In this document: positions 34,170 through 47,013 of the stretch, one piece after another
Numbering within the stretch: the first letter of the stretch is position 1
Layout: every line of letters starts with the position of its first letter
NCBI GenBank assembly: GCA_002633005.1
Contig: NMRA01000850.1
Location: forward strand, 56,553-120,552
Direction: 5' to 3'
Origin: Phoronis australis
Taxonomy: Eukaryota; Phoronida; Phoronidae
Length of the DNA stretch: 64,000 nucleotides
The notes under the pieces: model-generated
Seen by the model: the letters and a program-made list of their open reading frames with translations, nothing else
The model's database searches: none
Told to the model about the DNA's origin: nothing
Program-made: the position numbers and the translations under genes

Positions 34170-35879
34170 TGGGTGGAAAGTATTATTTTTTTAAAAGTAT
34201 TGGAAACAGATTACTTTAAGTGCTCAAGAGAGATTGTTTAAAAATTACATTTACTCAGTGTTTAGCTGCCTAAAAACGAAAAATTATTCAAGGCAGTTAC
34301 GGTCACAAAAATCGCGGTCTAATATTTGTTGCCGTGATAAGGCTGATTTTCGCTGCCAAAAATACTTCGAAACCATGCATCAGCGACTCAAGAAAACGCT
34401 TCAGCGTTAGGCAGCAATAGCATTTACGCATTTAATGACAAGTACAAGTTCCTTTACTCCAATAACAGTGAATTGCAAGAACAAATATGTATCTAGTCTA
34501 ATTGGGGTTATTTGTCACTTAGGGTGACCCAAACGTAAAATTAAAAATTGTACATGTGACGCATTGAGTTACTAGCCCATTGAGCAACAATTCAGTATCA
34601 GATACCCGTGACAACGTGTTTAAACCAGGGCAAATTTTATTGTTAAAGGACCCGCTCTGGTAATAAATTAGAGGAAAATTCTTTCTAGATCTGTGAGTGT
34701 ATTTTATCCGTCGCCCTAACATAGATCAAGGATCAAAAAGGAAAGTACCCGGCAATTGCTGCGGTTACTGACAACGTGCTTTATATGTTCGCTTAGCAAC
34801 AAACTGAAACCAGCTTCGTTGGCATTTAAAACGTATAAGGATAAAAAAAATCTACGAACGCTATTTTTAAACAAGCAAACAAATTCAAAACAGTGCGCTC
34901 CTCACCTGAATTGCAGTAACGCGCACCTGTGCTTGGTTTTAACCACTCGGTCACTACAAGCAATTGGGTCTCTGAGTGTTGATAAGAGTCACTTCCCATG
35001 AAACGACACTTGCTAAATTGACTAAATTTAATTATTAGACAAATATATTAACTTGAAAAGTTTTGCAATCAAAGTTCACCGTTGTCGAAGAATAAAAATC
35101 CGCGATTAATTAATCGTGCATGGCTCGCTTCGTATAGTGTCGCAGGACTAGGTCTTTCAACGTGTAAGTTTCTTTTTATGGAACGCTCCTAGCGTCACCT
35201 TGTGACGAGTCATTTCTTGCCCATGAGGAGTCATTTCTTACACACTGACTCGTCAAGGACGCAGTCGGCGGCCAGTTGTCGAACACATGTCGAATTTCTT
35301 TTAAAAAATAACGTGAGAAGTTCAATATAACAGTGAAATTACTAAAATCTGAAAGTTTCATTTTCCTTAATATTCTTTCAACACGTGTAATTGCATTTAA
35401 AGTCATCATCAAGCCTAAAACGTTCAGGTTTCCAAGTATGTTTTCAACTGTAAGATTTTAAAAACTTTGGGCCCCTTACAAAAACTTCTTAGCCAGGGTT
35501 CCCGAATGGAAATTCCAGCAGTGATAGCTGACAAAATTTCTCTCTTTTATATGTTTCGCTGGGTCTTTCTTTTCTGCCTTTACCCCCCCTCCGCCCCACG
35601 CCTGGCTATATTGGTCGCCACATAGGTTTCATATCACGCGAAGACTCGCGTGATCCCGTTTCTTCACATTGCACGACTTATCCACAGAACGGAGTCCTGA
35701 ATTATGTTTTTATGCCTCAGGGAAAATACTGAGGTTGTAACAGAATCCGTTTTCGAGGTAATCACCAAAACCGCGTTTCAAACAACAAAAGGGAAGAGAC
35801 TCGATTTTTCGTCATTACAAGTAAGTACCGGTACATCTATTATGGTGGCTGTGCACTATTTAGAAGTAAAATAAGAATA
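34170..35879. other. Intergenic; no gene seen
   Basis: No splice-consistent coding block or TIR element recognised. AAGCGCTTCAGCGTTAGGCAGCAA-like words near 34398 recur at 63430. Confidence 0.35.
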
Positions 35880-35884
35880 CTTAA

Positions 35885-36041
35885 CAGTGGCGGATTTAGA
35901 GGGGGGCCAAGCGGGCCATGGCCCCCCTAAAATTCTCCCAGATTACATTTGGCAGTTCGAGGGTGCGAATGTCTGACGGACAAAATCCCGGCTAATACTC
36001 TTCCCTGGCCCCCCTAATTCAAAATCCTGTATCCGCCCATG
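35885..36041. mobile_element. CAGTGGCGGAT MITE, copy 2
   Basis: A 157-bp element from CAGTGGCGGATTTAGAGG to GTATCCGCCCATG. It is flanked by CTTAA on both sides (35880-35884, 36042-36046). It has the same CTCCCAGATT-CATTTGGCAG interior as copy 1 without the inverted insert. Confidence 0.8.
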
Positions 36042-36046
36042 CTTAA

Positions 36047-37240
36047 TTAGCGTTGAGGAATACTGCATTAGGGATTTTACGCAATTACGATTGAATATTT
36101 CGTTGTTGTACGCGACATAATGTCATCAGTTTTTTAAGACATTGACTTTTTTGTTTAAAATGCATGGAGATTCCTGAAGGTGGCTGGTGTGAACCATTCC
36201 AGAAAGGTAATCTGGGTGTGTGGACAAAAGGCTGTGGAGAGCAGCACGTGGATTATGCAGAAGTACATATCCGATAGTACTTTACATGGAGCCAGGACTT
36301 GATAGGCGATTACAACGAAACTATATCGACCAGCTGTTGCTATCTATTTTTGTGTAAATAATTCTTGTATTTTACCGATCAACGAGGAAATCATAAATTT
36401 TATACCATACTTTGTTAAAAACGGGCCCATGAAATGACAAGAAAAAATACGAGATTCGACGAGTTTTAGATCATTAATAGAATTTGCATAGATGATTCCA
36501 TTATATTTTTTATAAAAGCCTCAAACCATTACTCAATAGTTGGAGAGTTCTGAGAAAAATAAACCATGATCTCGTGCGGTGTTAACTCCACATCTTACAA
36601 ACAGAAAAACGTTCGAAAGCTTATTCCCACATTCTGTTTCCTCTAAACAGGGAAATTTCCATGTTTTCTGTTGTATTAGAATACTACAGGCTAAAGATTA
36701 CATTAAATTAACCTCTTGATTAATGAACGTTTTTGCGCATGTACTTATCTTGAGAAATTTGGTTCGGAATTTTTATATTCAAAGTTTCAGAAACAGAGTA
36801 TTCAGTTATTGCCAATTGACATGGGAAATTAGATTGATGATTTTGTGACACCAATTAGAGGAAGTGGTGTGGTGTAATGCTACCCCACGCAGAATTCCCT
36901 ATTAATTTGTTCAGTCATTAATTGTTGCTATATACGACGTTTATGTAAATTTAATCGTCACGTACGTAGACGTATATTTCCAGAGCGATACAATAACTGC
37001 CAAACGCAGTTCTGTGGCGCTTTCCTTACGAGTTCAGAGAATTAGACAATGCTTATGCATATTGACCTTTCGAACACATAGAATCAACCAAGAACATGTC
37101 ACGGTTTAAAGTGCAAGAAAAATCTCGTTAATTATCCCCAAATTAACGTGGAAATTATCACATCCGAGAAGAAAGTCAAAATTAATACAAAATTTAAGTT
37201 AAAAACTTGATTCTTTCATGAAACAGACTTGAGACAAATT
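36047..37240. other. Intergenic; no gene seen
   Basis: AT-rich with no recognised structure. Confidence 0.35.
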
Positions 37241-37312
37241 CAAGTTTTATCTTGAAATTGACTGAAATTTAAGATTTGTCTTGGGTAAGTCAGTTTTCTT
37301 GGCACAGGGCCC
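37241..37312. mobile_element. End fragment of the GACTTA-TIR MITE family
   Basis: GGTAAGTCAGTTTTCTTGGC then ACAGGGCCC matches the right TIR of the element at 9328-9577, with the same AAATTTAAGATTTGTCTT subterminal sequence. The left end was not found. Confidence 0.5.
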
Positions 37313-38003
37313 TGATTTGTTGCACAAATAATAATTATTATGCAAAGTGGTACGATTGAAAGACATACAGTTAAACGTTGGGGGCCAAAGGCATTCATCA
37401 TATGTTTGGACTTGTAACAAAAGCTCAGCTGTATCCTTCACGTGTTAGAGTGAGTACCTGGAATTTCCGAAAATAGGTCCACCCAAAAGTACGTCTATTG
37501 GTGTAGTATTTTAGATAACTGTTCGCATGTTTTGAAAATCTGATGAATTGTTCTAAAACGCGTATATAATATGTTTTGATAGGAAGTTTTGTTTATTTTG
37601 GCAGGACAATATACTCTGGGATCGCAATTTCACTCAAATGACTCAGTAAGGAGACATTGGTTGATAACTAACCGTATTAGCACAGGATAAAGGATAGTAT
37701 TATTGCGCAGTGTTTGCTGAATGCGAAATAAGTATGCAGGAATAAAATTCTTACTAGTGAGACACAACTACATACATTACAAAGGAAGTTTGTATTTAAA
37801 CTGCACCGCCTGAGCGTAATATCACAGTTTCTGTTGGTCAAATAAAGTGTACAGAAAATGTTGGTTGCATACATTAAAGAACTATTTGAATTGACTTTTA
37901 TCAGTATAAACCAACAGTCTTTTTAATTTGGAGGACTACCAATTATACGTTTTTTTGAAAACTGTTGCATGAATCTCCATGATAGCAAGTAACAGCATAT
38001 GTT

Positions 38004-38325
38004 CACGAAAACAACAACGGTTTTAAAACTTGACATGTTTCGGTGTCATTTATTAAACACCATCCTCAGAAGTCATAATACAGTGGCCACCTAGCTAGGC
38101 CCAGCAACAAGTAATGAAGCACAGATACAGTCAGTTACAGGGAGTGACAATGAACTATACCAACAATGACAACCTGTGGTGTGTCAGTTGCCTATTGAGA
38201 TTGGGCTTGCACCAACTGATATGTAAAGCCTCACGAATTTTAAGCTCCTTTGTTGTTACTGCCTGGTCTATTATTGCAAAGTCATTGAAAGAGCACTGCT
38301 GATAACAATGATTGGAGCTCTGCAG
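38004..38325 (-). mobile_element. Penelope-type 3'-end fragment, left arm of a large inverted repeat
   Basis: A 322-bp segment that is the inverse of 38486-38807 with only a few mismatches. Read on the minus strand it has the C-terminal coding tail (see the right arm) followed by a 3' UTR with GGATGGTGTTTAATAAATGA and ACACCGAAACATGTC, words typical of the tails of GIY-YIG Penelope-like elements. The arm points toward the gap with its 5' side. Confidence 0.65.
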
Positions 38326-38447
38326 NNNNNNNNNNNNNNNNNNNNNNNNNNNNNNNNNNNNNNNNNNNNNNNNNNNNNNNNNNNNNNNNNNNNNNNNNNN
38401 NNNNNNNNNNNNNNNNNNNNNNNNNNNNNNNNNNNNNNNNNNNNNNN
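38326..38447. other. Assembly gap (122 N)
   Basis: A run of 122 ambiguous bases in the centre of the inverted repeat; 160 bp separate the arms in all. The repeat is the probable cause of the assembly break. Any frame drawn across it is meaningless. Confidence 0.98.
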
Positions 38448-38485
38448 ATCTAAATTCTGACAGGAATTCACATGTAAATATTCAC

Positions 38486-38807
38486 CTGCAGAGCTCCAAT
38501 CATTGTTATCAGCAGTGCTCTTTCAATGACTTTGCAATAATAGACCAGGCAGTAACAACAAAGGAGCTTAAAATTCGTGAGGCTTTACATATCAGTTGGT
38601 GCAAGCCCAATCTCAATAGGCAACTGACACACCACAGGTTATCATTGTTGGTGTAGTTCATTTTCACTCCCTGTAACTGACTCTATCTGTGCTTCATTAC
38701 TTGTTGCTGGGCCCAGCTAGGTGGCCACTGTATTATGACTTCTGAGGATGGTGTTTAATAAATGACACCGAAACATGTCAAGTTTTAAAACCGTTGTTGT
38801 TTTCGTG
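38486..38807 (+). mobile_element. Penelope-type 3'-end fragment, right arm of the inverted repeat
   Basis: On the plus strand a short frame reads CSFNDFAIIDQAV, then KIREALHISWCKPNLNRQL, ending in a TAG near 38655. This matches the segment that closes many GIY-YIG Penelope-like proteins (F-x-I-L-D ... I-K/R-E-A-L-H-I ... P-x-L-N). A 3' UTR-like tail follows. The arm is a 5'-truncated copy. Confidence 0.65.
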
Positions 38808-39602
38808 TTGCATGAATAATGACTGATATTGTTTTGCTTTAAAACTACATCATAAATTGTTTGACCCAGTTTCCAAAAATACGCTCCCCATGTCGGAAAA
38901 TACGTCCAGACGTATATTCGGTTTCATTTGAAGTTTTTGAAAGATCGTTTTTCGAATATACGCCCATGGGCCTATTTTCTGAAATTTGCAGTAGGCCTAC
39001 GACCCACAGTGCTTATCTCCGTCTGTGACTGACTGGCGTACGACCTACATGTAAGTATATTTGTCTCGGTCGTAGCACCACTGCGCGGATTAGTTTCCTG
39101 AAGTAATTCATGCGGCCACTTTTGGCAGTGTATTTTAAACTACTATTCACAGGTAACTGTTTCTTTAGTGTTTAGTATCTTTTAAAAAGTAAATCGGTTG
39201 AGTATTCCCACAACCTGATCTTCATCACCTGTACGCCTTCGATGTCCACATGCAAAGCTTTGCCTACACATGTAACAACGTGTGGTGTTTCAGACGGAAA
39301 AGCATGACATTATCTTCCCATGTAATATAGGACATAAAAACAATACCCTGTAACTGCTTTCGATAATCGGGCTTTAATATCGATATAAACGGTTCATTTC
39401 AGAACAAACTCACAAAATGTCCTCCATTTCCTCGAAATGTTGTTTGACAGATCTTGGTGAGCCAACTCGTAGTGTAGCCGGTCTCTCCATCTGGTGACAC
39501 TTTTCAAAAACATTGTTATTGCTTAATATTAGAACTAATACGTATTAATATTTACATAGAATGTTGTTTGCTGAGGTTTGTTTAAAGTGGCATTATCGGT
39601 AA
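38808..39602. other. Intergenic; no gene seen
   Basis: A small palindromic cluster of TACGTC/GACGTA and AATATACG words at 38880-38965. Otherwise unremarkable. Confidence 0.35.
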
Positions 39603-39757
39603 CAAATATGGTTGGCCCCAGTTAGTATTCGAACCAGGACCCTTCGCGGTGCAAATATGGTTGTCCAGATTGATCCCAGCGAGTATTCGAACCAGGACCC
39701 TTCGCGGTGCAAATATGGTTGTCCAGATCGGTCCCAGCGAGTATTTGAACCAGGACC
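39603..39757. repeat. 58-bp tandem repeat, nearly three units, with a tRNA B-box-like word
   Basis: AGTATTCGAACCAGGACC recurs at 39624, 39682 and 39740 (the last with TTTGAACC), and CAAATATGGTTG at 39603, 39652 and 39710. On the minus strand each unit has CCTGGTTCGAATACT, close to the tRNA T-arm/B box GGTTCGANNCC. No full cloverleaf can be drawn, so a tRNA-derived SINE fragment is more likely than a tRNA. Confidence 0.6.
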
Positions 39758-39769
39758 AATCTCAGTGGA

Positions 39770-41240
39770 AGAACTGACCCCTCAATAAATGACAGAGTAT
39801 TTCAAAGGTATTTAAAGATCCATTTCGAGCTGTATTCCTTTTCTAAAGACTGAAGCCTTCATTAATTTATTTTTCTTTAATGTGACTACACTAAACAGTT
39901 GTGGTCCGAAGAGCAAACATTGTTAGAAATACCTCATGTAGTGACATACATGTATGTTTACCTGAAGGTGTAACATTAGACGCTTATGTTGGAACAAACT
40001 TTAATTCATGTTGTTTTAACAGAAGCAAATTTAACAATTTCAAAAGTAAAGTATGTTACAAGGTTTCATTAAGACAAAAAGTTGCTTACACAGAATTTGA
40101 ACTCCGACAACAGTCTGGAGGACTCTCTCCTACGACATTTTTAGAAGATCCTCTTTATCTTTTCACACTGGAGCTACTTCATATAAATAAATTAATCAAA
40201 TAATAAGCGATATATAAATCTATGTGTGGGTGTGTGTTTGTTCGCATAAATGACAATTTATAAGTTTGATAAAAGTAAACAAGTCCATGGCCTGAGTGGA
40301 GCAGTTATGTTATGGTTAATAGGTGCCTGTGAAAAGGGAGAAATTTAAAAAGGAGGTAAACACATTTTTTATCTCGGCGTAACTATAGCTAGCTCTTCAG
40401 AGCAAATGACGACGTCTTGTTACTCGTATCATGTAACTGTACAGAGAGAAACATCATTTTTCATAGACAAACGTGGATGCGCTTATTAAAAAAGTTACCT
40501 TGAAATTGTATGGCTATATCGCTGGTCGACAACATAATTGAGCAACTCAACGACGACATATAATTCCGAATAATTTAAAAAGTAAAGAGAATTACTATTT
40601 GACTATCCAGGTAAGTCACTAATTGCTTCTTTAAATGACGCGCGTGATTTATCTACAGTTGTAATATGCGATTTACAGGAAAACAAGACATTAGGTGTAG
40701 GTAGACAGCAAATTAATCAATCAAGTCTGATAAATAATAGTCATCATTCTCTTAATCACGTTACCTATTGTAGTTTCTATATTGGTCGTACCTTGCTCTT
40801 TGTTTCCTTCGATCTTCTGTTCAATCAAGTTCATTTGCATAATAGGAAACCAGCACATCATCGAATTAAACATCCAACCGCTAACAGAGACTTGAAAGTT
40901 TGATAGCAATGTTGCAAAACCGTTATAGTTCAAATCGTCATACCTGCCCGCTTTTATGTTTTTTTTGCACTGCCAGCACGCAAAAACAACGCTTGATATT
41001 TGCGTGATTCATTAGAAATAAATTGTTTGCCTGTTTAATATTGCATATCAAAATCTGGAAACGTAACACATAAGAGTACTGTATATCAATTAATCGACGA
41101 AGGGAGAATTAACTACACCGCCTGAGCTGTTAATTTCTTAGTGGGAGTTGATGTGTTGTTATTCATTTATTTTTGACCTAATGCAGATTCCAGTTCTATT
41201 TGCAATCATTTGCTGTAGCGATTTTATTACCTTGTTGATG
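39770..41240. other. Intergenic; no gene supported
   Basis: A 100-residue frame at 39901-40203 starts without ATG and has no recognisable motif. No splice-consistent coding block or TIR pair was identified. Confidence 0.35.
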
Positions 41241-41249
41241 ACAGTATCT

Positions 41250-41398
41250 AGCGCCTTGTATTGTATATTCAGAAGGCTATGGCTTTAAGAAAAGAACTGC
41301 TCTCCGTGTAAATACTCTGGATGTACATTTAAATTTACGTATTTATGTATGAGTAGGCAAAGCAACAATAAATGATATTATTATTATTATTATTATTG
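41250..41398 (+). mobile_element. Probable 3' tail of a non-LTR element with (ATT)n
   Basis: GCGCCTTGTATTGTATATTC ... AACAATAAATGAT followed by an (ATT) run (41376-41397). An AATAAA-like word directly before a 3-bp microsatellite is the usual look of LINE/SINE tails in invertebrates. No RT domain is attached. Confidence 0.4.
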
Positions 41399-41399
41399 T

Positions 41400-42547
41400 A
41401 GATGTACTATTGCACAGAAAGCTGTGAGATACCTCAGAGTAGTTGTCAGTGAAAGCGCGCCTGAGTTGAACAGGCAAAGCCAATTTTTAAGCTGGTAGTT
41501 GGCGCTTTTTCATTCCTATTCGCGATAATTTAAACCATATAAGCAATGTAAACACAAACAACTTATTTCCTGAGTCTAAAGAACACTTAAGTTTTATTTT
41601 CCAGAAAATGCTGTTAAAGGCAATGAATGTCGGGTAAATATTTAGGCTCTTTTTTAGTTCTATCTTTTTTGAAAATTGATGCAGTGATGCGGTACTCTGG
41701 TACTTGGCCACAATTTAATAAAGAAAAATCACCTAATGTCAGCTAAAATGATCCTTCATTCATTTTTACTTCTAGTGACACCTGGATAAGGCCCATTATT
41801 GAACGTATACGTGTGTATTTTTATGCATACTGCACATCATACTGACCAAAAAAACGTAGAGAAAAACATGTGATTTGGCAAGATCTGTCGCCGAGACTTC
41901 TTTCCCAAAAGAAACACAAGCCACGTAATTAAAAACTCATAAATTAAACATTATTGATGCAAGAAGTGTTGTGATCAAGCAGTAATTTATCAGAAAAAAA
42001 TCACTTTGTTACTGAACTTTCAAAAGATTGGAAAATTAGCCGAGATGACATGTTCTAGCAGGAGACCTCTCCTTCGCTCGTGCAGAAGATCATCATGACC
42101 ACGTGCACGCCGGGTTCACGAAATAGGTCATTGATTTTGTGCTCCATTGCAGTTAAATGGTTGTATTTCGTAAGCCAACACTATACTGCTTCACCTTACT
42201 TTACTTAAGTGCCGTCAACACACAGAACATGTTACTCATTGAACGAATTGTCGGTAGGTTAGAGGGCGTGTGTGGGCGCTATCTTAACTATGGTGCAACT
42301 TGACCCACTTGTGACAACTTACTCTACCTTATCAAGGTAAGGTAACGTGTTCTAGGGTAACTTGCGCCACTTCTAATCGTTGTGTGGCCGCAAACCTGGA
42401 GCAAGACCGAAGCAACTATCAGCTGTGGTTACATACAGGCGAGTCTTTTGGTGCGCCGTATTCGCACCAGCTGTTCATTGTAATGCACAGAGCGACATCT
42501 TCCGCCTTGCGCTAGTTATCGGACAAGTCAGTGTGGACGCTTCACTT
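41400..42547. other. Intergenic; no gene supported
   Basis: No recognised coding sequence. The last about 170 bp contain GGACAAGTC and TGGAGCAAG-like words leading into the tandem duplication. Confidence 0.35.
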
Positions 42548-44763
42548 ATTGTGGAGCAAGTTGCACTAGTGAAAGTTATTTTAGGGCAAGTCTGTGTGCG
42601 GACAGGACTTTAGGTCCTGCCAGATTATCTCCACACGCGGCATTTTCAGACAAAATAGCATGACATAATTTTGTAATGTTGTGCACCGAAAGTAATGTCA
42701 AGCTATAATTTGACAAATGGGTTTCATTTCTTCTGCTGTCCTTTCTCGTAAAATGTCTCTTTGCCGAACTATTTTTGAGCGGACTCACGAAATGTCGTCA
42801 ACATATGGTTTGGCAGTTCTTGTTGACTGCGCACCACTGACCAATTTGAGAGAAATGAACTATTTTGTTTGCGCACTGTCTCACATTAGTAACATAATGC
42901 ATACTAGTTTTAGGTTACGTAGCAAATGGTTCGGGACTATTCCTTTTCAACCAGCACCACCTGGGGTAAGCTTTGAAGCACAGCTGAGTCGGACCCTAAC
43001 CAGAACCATCCACTATATCATACTCTTTAGCCTGAAGAGACAAAAGTGCTTCTACCAAATACACCGCATCATTTGAAAAAATGGGATAAAAAGAGTTGTC
43101 TACTGTTTGTATTTGACTACATGAGACATATTTCAACTGGCTGCTACCGATGACCGGCTTGAATTCAAGTCATTGTTTGTCGCAGGAACAGGGTCATAGC
43201 CTCAGTTCATTGCACGAATTGCATCAGGTCAAAATTCATTTCTATTTTGCGTTTAGTCTCCTATTCATTGCAAACTGTCCCCATGTTGCCACTCCTGTCA
43301 GCCACCATGGTGACCAACAATATCGCGTTTAGCACCCATGATGAATACTTCTAGGTACACCAGTGCGCATGAGTACCGTTTTTTTTGTTTAAAAGGTTTC
43401 TGGGGTAGTCATTGAAATAATAAGCTCCTTGCGTGAAACAGTGATCCTATTTAAGGTTTTAACATTTTCCATGTCTAAGAGGAGGAAGCCTGACAAGGAG
43501 GTTTATACTCAGAAGCAAAAAGAAAGGGGTGTGAAGGTGCCTTGTATGACGACCACGAGAGAAACGGTCAAGTTTTCAGGTTGCCGCTGGAGAGAGGGTG
43601 AGGTTGTAGCGCCGAGGATGACGAGTGGAAGCAGAAGGCAACTGAAAGGACTGCATGGTAAAATTGTATTCACTCCTAATGCCACAGTTAGCTTTACTCA
43701 GTGGGGTACCAAAGTAGAGGGACAATGTTGAGTATAGAGCTTACATTTCTTTGCGGTTTGTCATCAATTTTTCCCGGCCCATCTGACGCAAAACTATTTC
43801 TGTTGCCGCCCACAATTCCTTTACGTGCCCCCTTAGAGGTGGCACTCGGAAAACATGCCACCCCTCGCCCTCATATCACCTGCCGATGCTTTGCTTTAGT
43901 AGAGGTCATTTTTATGGAATGAAAATTCTGCACGCCAGATTTAGACCAGCTAAAAGAGACCCGGGGGCGTTACAACGTTGAAAAACAATAATCATGGAAA
44001 GAAAACTTTGAAGTCCAGTTTGACAGGTTTAAGAATGACTTTTTCTACATCTGCAAGGCTGTGCATTGAGGCGGCTGAACAATGGAGCTAAGAATATTTT
44101 CTGAAAGTAGAAGGATAGTAGACCAATTACCTATCTGTCATTGATCGGGAGACATCTTTTTAGTAAAATCTGGCACAATCACAGTAACGCAATCGAATCA
44201 ATAACATCACCAAATTGCTTTTGATATAAATTACCTTTTCGTTGTTGTTTAAATCAAAGTGATATTTTTCTCACCAATAAAACTATAGCAAATTATGTGA
44301 AAACGAAACATATTAAAAGCAGTGTTAAAAATTCCCAGAAATTTGAGATCTGAACAGTCAGTTCTGAGACAAATTTTGAACAATGTTGTTTACTCATAAC
44401 CATAATCAACTCATTTCATGATTTTCGTGATTGGACTGTAGAGGAAAGCCATGAAAAGATGCGACAGAGAGATACGTACCTTTACATTGTGTAAGCTGGG
44501 CAATTCTTCAGATGATGAGTTTTTACATGGGGGTGAGCAGAATCTCGTGAATTACTCAGACATGACGAGAGTTTGCATTGTCTGGAGAATATTTTTCTTT
44601 GACCAATGTGCATGCGCTGGCTCGTACGCATCAATAACATCGTAAAAACAGATTTCTCACAATGGCGTGTCGTGATGGTTATAAGCCCTGCAACTTTTAC
44701 GAAGTAATTAAGCTGTACACGGGTGAGTGTCTCTATTGTTTTCACCAGTGCTAGATACAATTT
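42548..44763 (+). repeat. 2.2-kb tandem duplication, unit 1
   Basis: From ATTGTGGAGCAAGTTGCACT to CTAGATACAATTT the sequence recurs at 44849-47013 in the same orientation with roughly 5-8 % differences by eye, plus small indels. Conserved exon-like pieces on the plus strand are an ATG-started 61-nt piece at 44662-44722 (MACRDGYK...) ending in a strong donor gtgagt, and a 64-codon frame at 44451-44645. A third frame at 42717-43076 differs from its partner mostly at amino-acid-changing positions, which argues against selection. I do not recognise the content; it may be a locally duplicated gene remnant or an unknown repeat. Confidence 0.8.
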
Positions 44764-44848
44764 NAGTTGGATATGAAGCATGAAGGGCTCTATAATAGTA
44801 TTTGCCCAAATAATAGGATTTATGTCAGAGTGCCATAAATCTCATTAT

Positions 44849-47013
44849 TGTGGAGCAAGTTGCACTCGTGAAAGTTGTTCTAGGGCGAGTCTGTGTGCGG
44901 ACAGGACTTAAGGTCCTTCCAGATTATCTCCACACGCGGTATTTTCAGACAAAAAAGCATGACATAATTTTGTAATGTTGTGCACCGAAAGTAATGTCAA
45001 GCAATAATTTCTGCTTTGATAAATGGGTTTCATTTCATCTGCTGTCCTTTCTCGTAAGATGTCTCTTTGCCGAACTATTTTTGAGCAGACTCACGAAATG
45101 TCGTCAACATATGGTTTGGTAGTTCTAGTTGACTGCGCACCACTGACCAAACTGAGAGAAATGAACTATTTTGTTTGCGCACTGCCTCACATTAGTAACA
45201 TAATGCATACTAGTTTTAGCTTATGTAGCAAATGGTTCGGGACCTTTCCCTTTTACCCAGCACCACCTGGGGTAAGCTTTGAAGCACAGCTGAGTCGGAC
45301 CCTAACCAGACCCAGTCACTATATCATATTCTTTTTGCCTGAAGAGACAAAAGTGCTTCTACAAAATACACCGCATCATTTGAAAAAATGGGTGGTTGTC
45401 TACTGTTTGTATTTGACTACATGAGACATATTTCAACTGGCTGCTACCGATAACCGGTTTGAATTCAAGTCATTGTTTGTCGCAGGAACAGGGTCATAGC
45501 CTCAGTTCATTGCACGAATTGCATCAGGTCAAAATTCATTTCTATTTTGCGTTAAGCCTCTTATTCATTGCTAACTATCCCCATGTTTCCACTCCTGTCA
45601 GCAACCATGGTCACCAAAAATATGGCGTTTAGCACCTCTGATGAATACTTCCGGGTACACCAGTGCGCATGAGTACCGCTTTTTTGTTTAAAAGGTTTCT
45701 GGGCTAGTCATTGAAATAATAAGCCCCTTGCGTGAAAAAGTGATCCTATTTAAGGTTTTAACATTTCTCATGTCTAAGAAGAGGAAGCCTGACAAGGAGG
45801 CTTATACTCAGAGGCAAAAAGAAAGGTTTGTGAAGGTGCCTTGTATGACGCCGCTGGAGAGAGGGTGAGGTTGTAGCGCCGAGGATGATGAGTGGAAGCA
45901 GTAGGCTACTGAAAGAACTGTATGGTATAATTGTATTCACTCCTAATGCCAAAGTTAGCTTTACTCAGTGGGGTACAATATTGAGTATAGAGCTTACATT
46001 TCTTTGCGGTTAGTCATCAGTTTTTCCCGGCCCATCTGACGCAAAACTATTTCTGTTGCCGCCCACAGTTCCTTTTCGTGCCCCCTTAGAGGTGGCACTC
46101 GGAAAACATGTCACCCCTCGTCCTCATTTCCCCTGACGATGCTTTGCTTTAGTAGAGGTCATTTTTATTAATTGAAAATTCTGCACGTCAGATTTAGACC
46201 ACTTAAAAAGAGACCCGGGGGCCTTTCAACGTTGAAAAACAATAATCTTGAAAGAAAACTTTGAAGTCCAGTTTGAAAGGTTTAAGAGTGACTTTTTCTA
46301 CATCTGCAAGGCTGTGCATTAAGACGGCTGTGCAATGCAACTAAGAATATTTTCTGAAAGTAGAAGGATAGTAGACTAATTACCTATCTGTCATTGATTG
46401 GGCTACATCTTTTTAGTAAAATCTGGCACAATCACGGTAACGCAATCGAATCAATAACATCACCAAATTGCTTTTGATATAAGTTACCTTTTCATTGTTG
46501 TTTAAATCAAAGTGATATTTTTCTCATCAATAATACTATAGCAAATTATGTGAAAACGAACTATATTAAAAGCAAGTCGTACCAGTGTTAAAAATTCCTA
46601 GAAATTTCAGATCCGAGACAAATTTTGTACTGTACTGTTTACCCATAACCACAATCAGCTCATTTCATGATTTTCGTGATTGGACTGTAGAGGAAAGCCA
46701 TGAAAAGATGCGACAGAGAGATACGTACCTTTACATTGTGTAAGCTGAGCAATTCTTCAGATGATGAGTTTTTACATGGGGGTGAGCAGAATCTCGTGAA
46801 TTACTCAGACATGACGGGAGTTTGCATTGTCTGGAGAATATTTTTCTTTGACCAATGTGCATGCGCTGGCTCGTACGCATCAATAACATCGTAAAAACAG
46901 ATTTCTCACAATGGCATGTCGTGATGGTTATAAGCTCTGCAACTTTTACGAAGTAATTAAGCTGTACACGGGTGAGTGTCTCTATTGTTTTCACCAGTGC
47001 TAGATACAATTTA
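44849..47013 (+). repeat. 2.2-kb tandem duplication, unit 2
   Basis: Second copy of 42548-44763; 85 bp (44764-44848) separate the units. A 32-bp deletion near 45850 relative to unit 1 breaks the frame that starts MSK-RRKPDKE in unit 1 (43453). The 61-nt ATG/donor piece is intact here too (46911-46971). The junction base 44764 is an N in the assembly. Confidence 0.8.

Noticed and set aside
38271-38656. Frames running through the N gap
   Set aside because: The apparent openness is produced by 122 ambiguous bases.
39901-40203. 100-codon frame
   Set aside because: It lacks an ATG start, has no motif, and there is no splice partner.
42717-43076. 119-codon frame conserved in both tandem units as a gene
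   Set aside because: Its partner at 45023 differs mainly at replacement positions and diverges in frame at the end, as expected for non-coding DNA.
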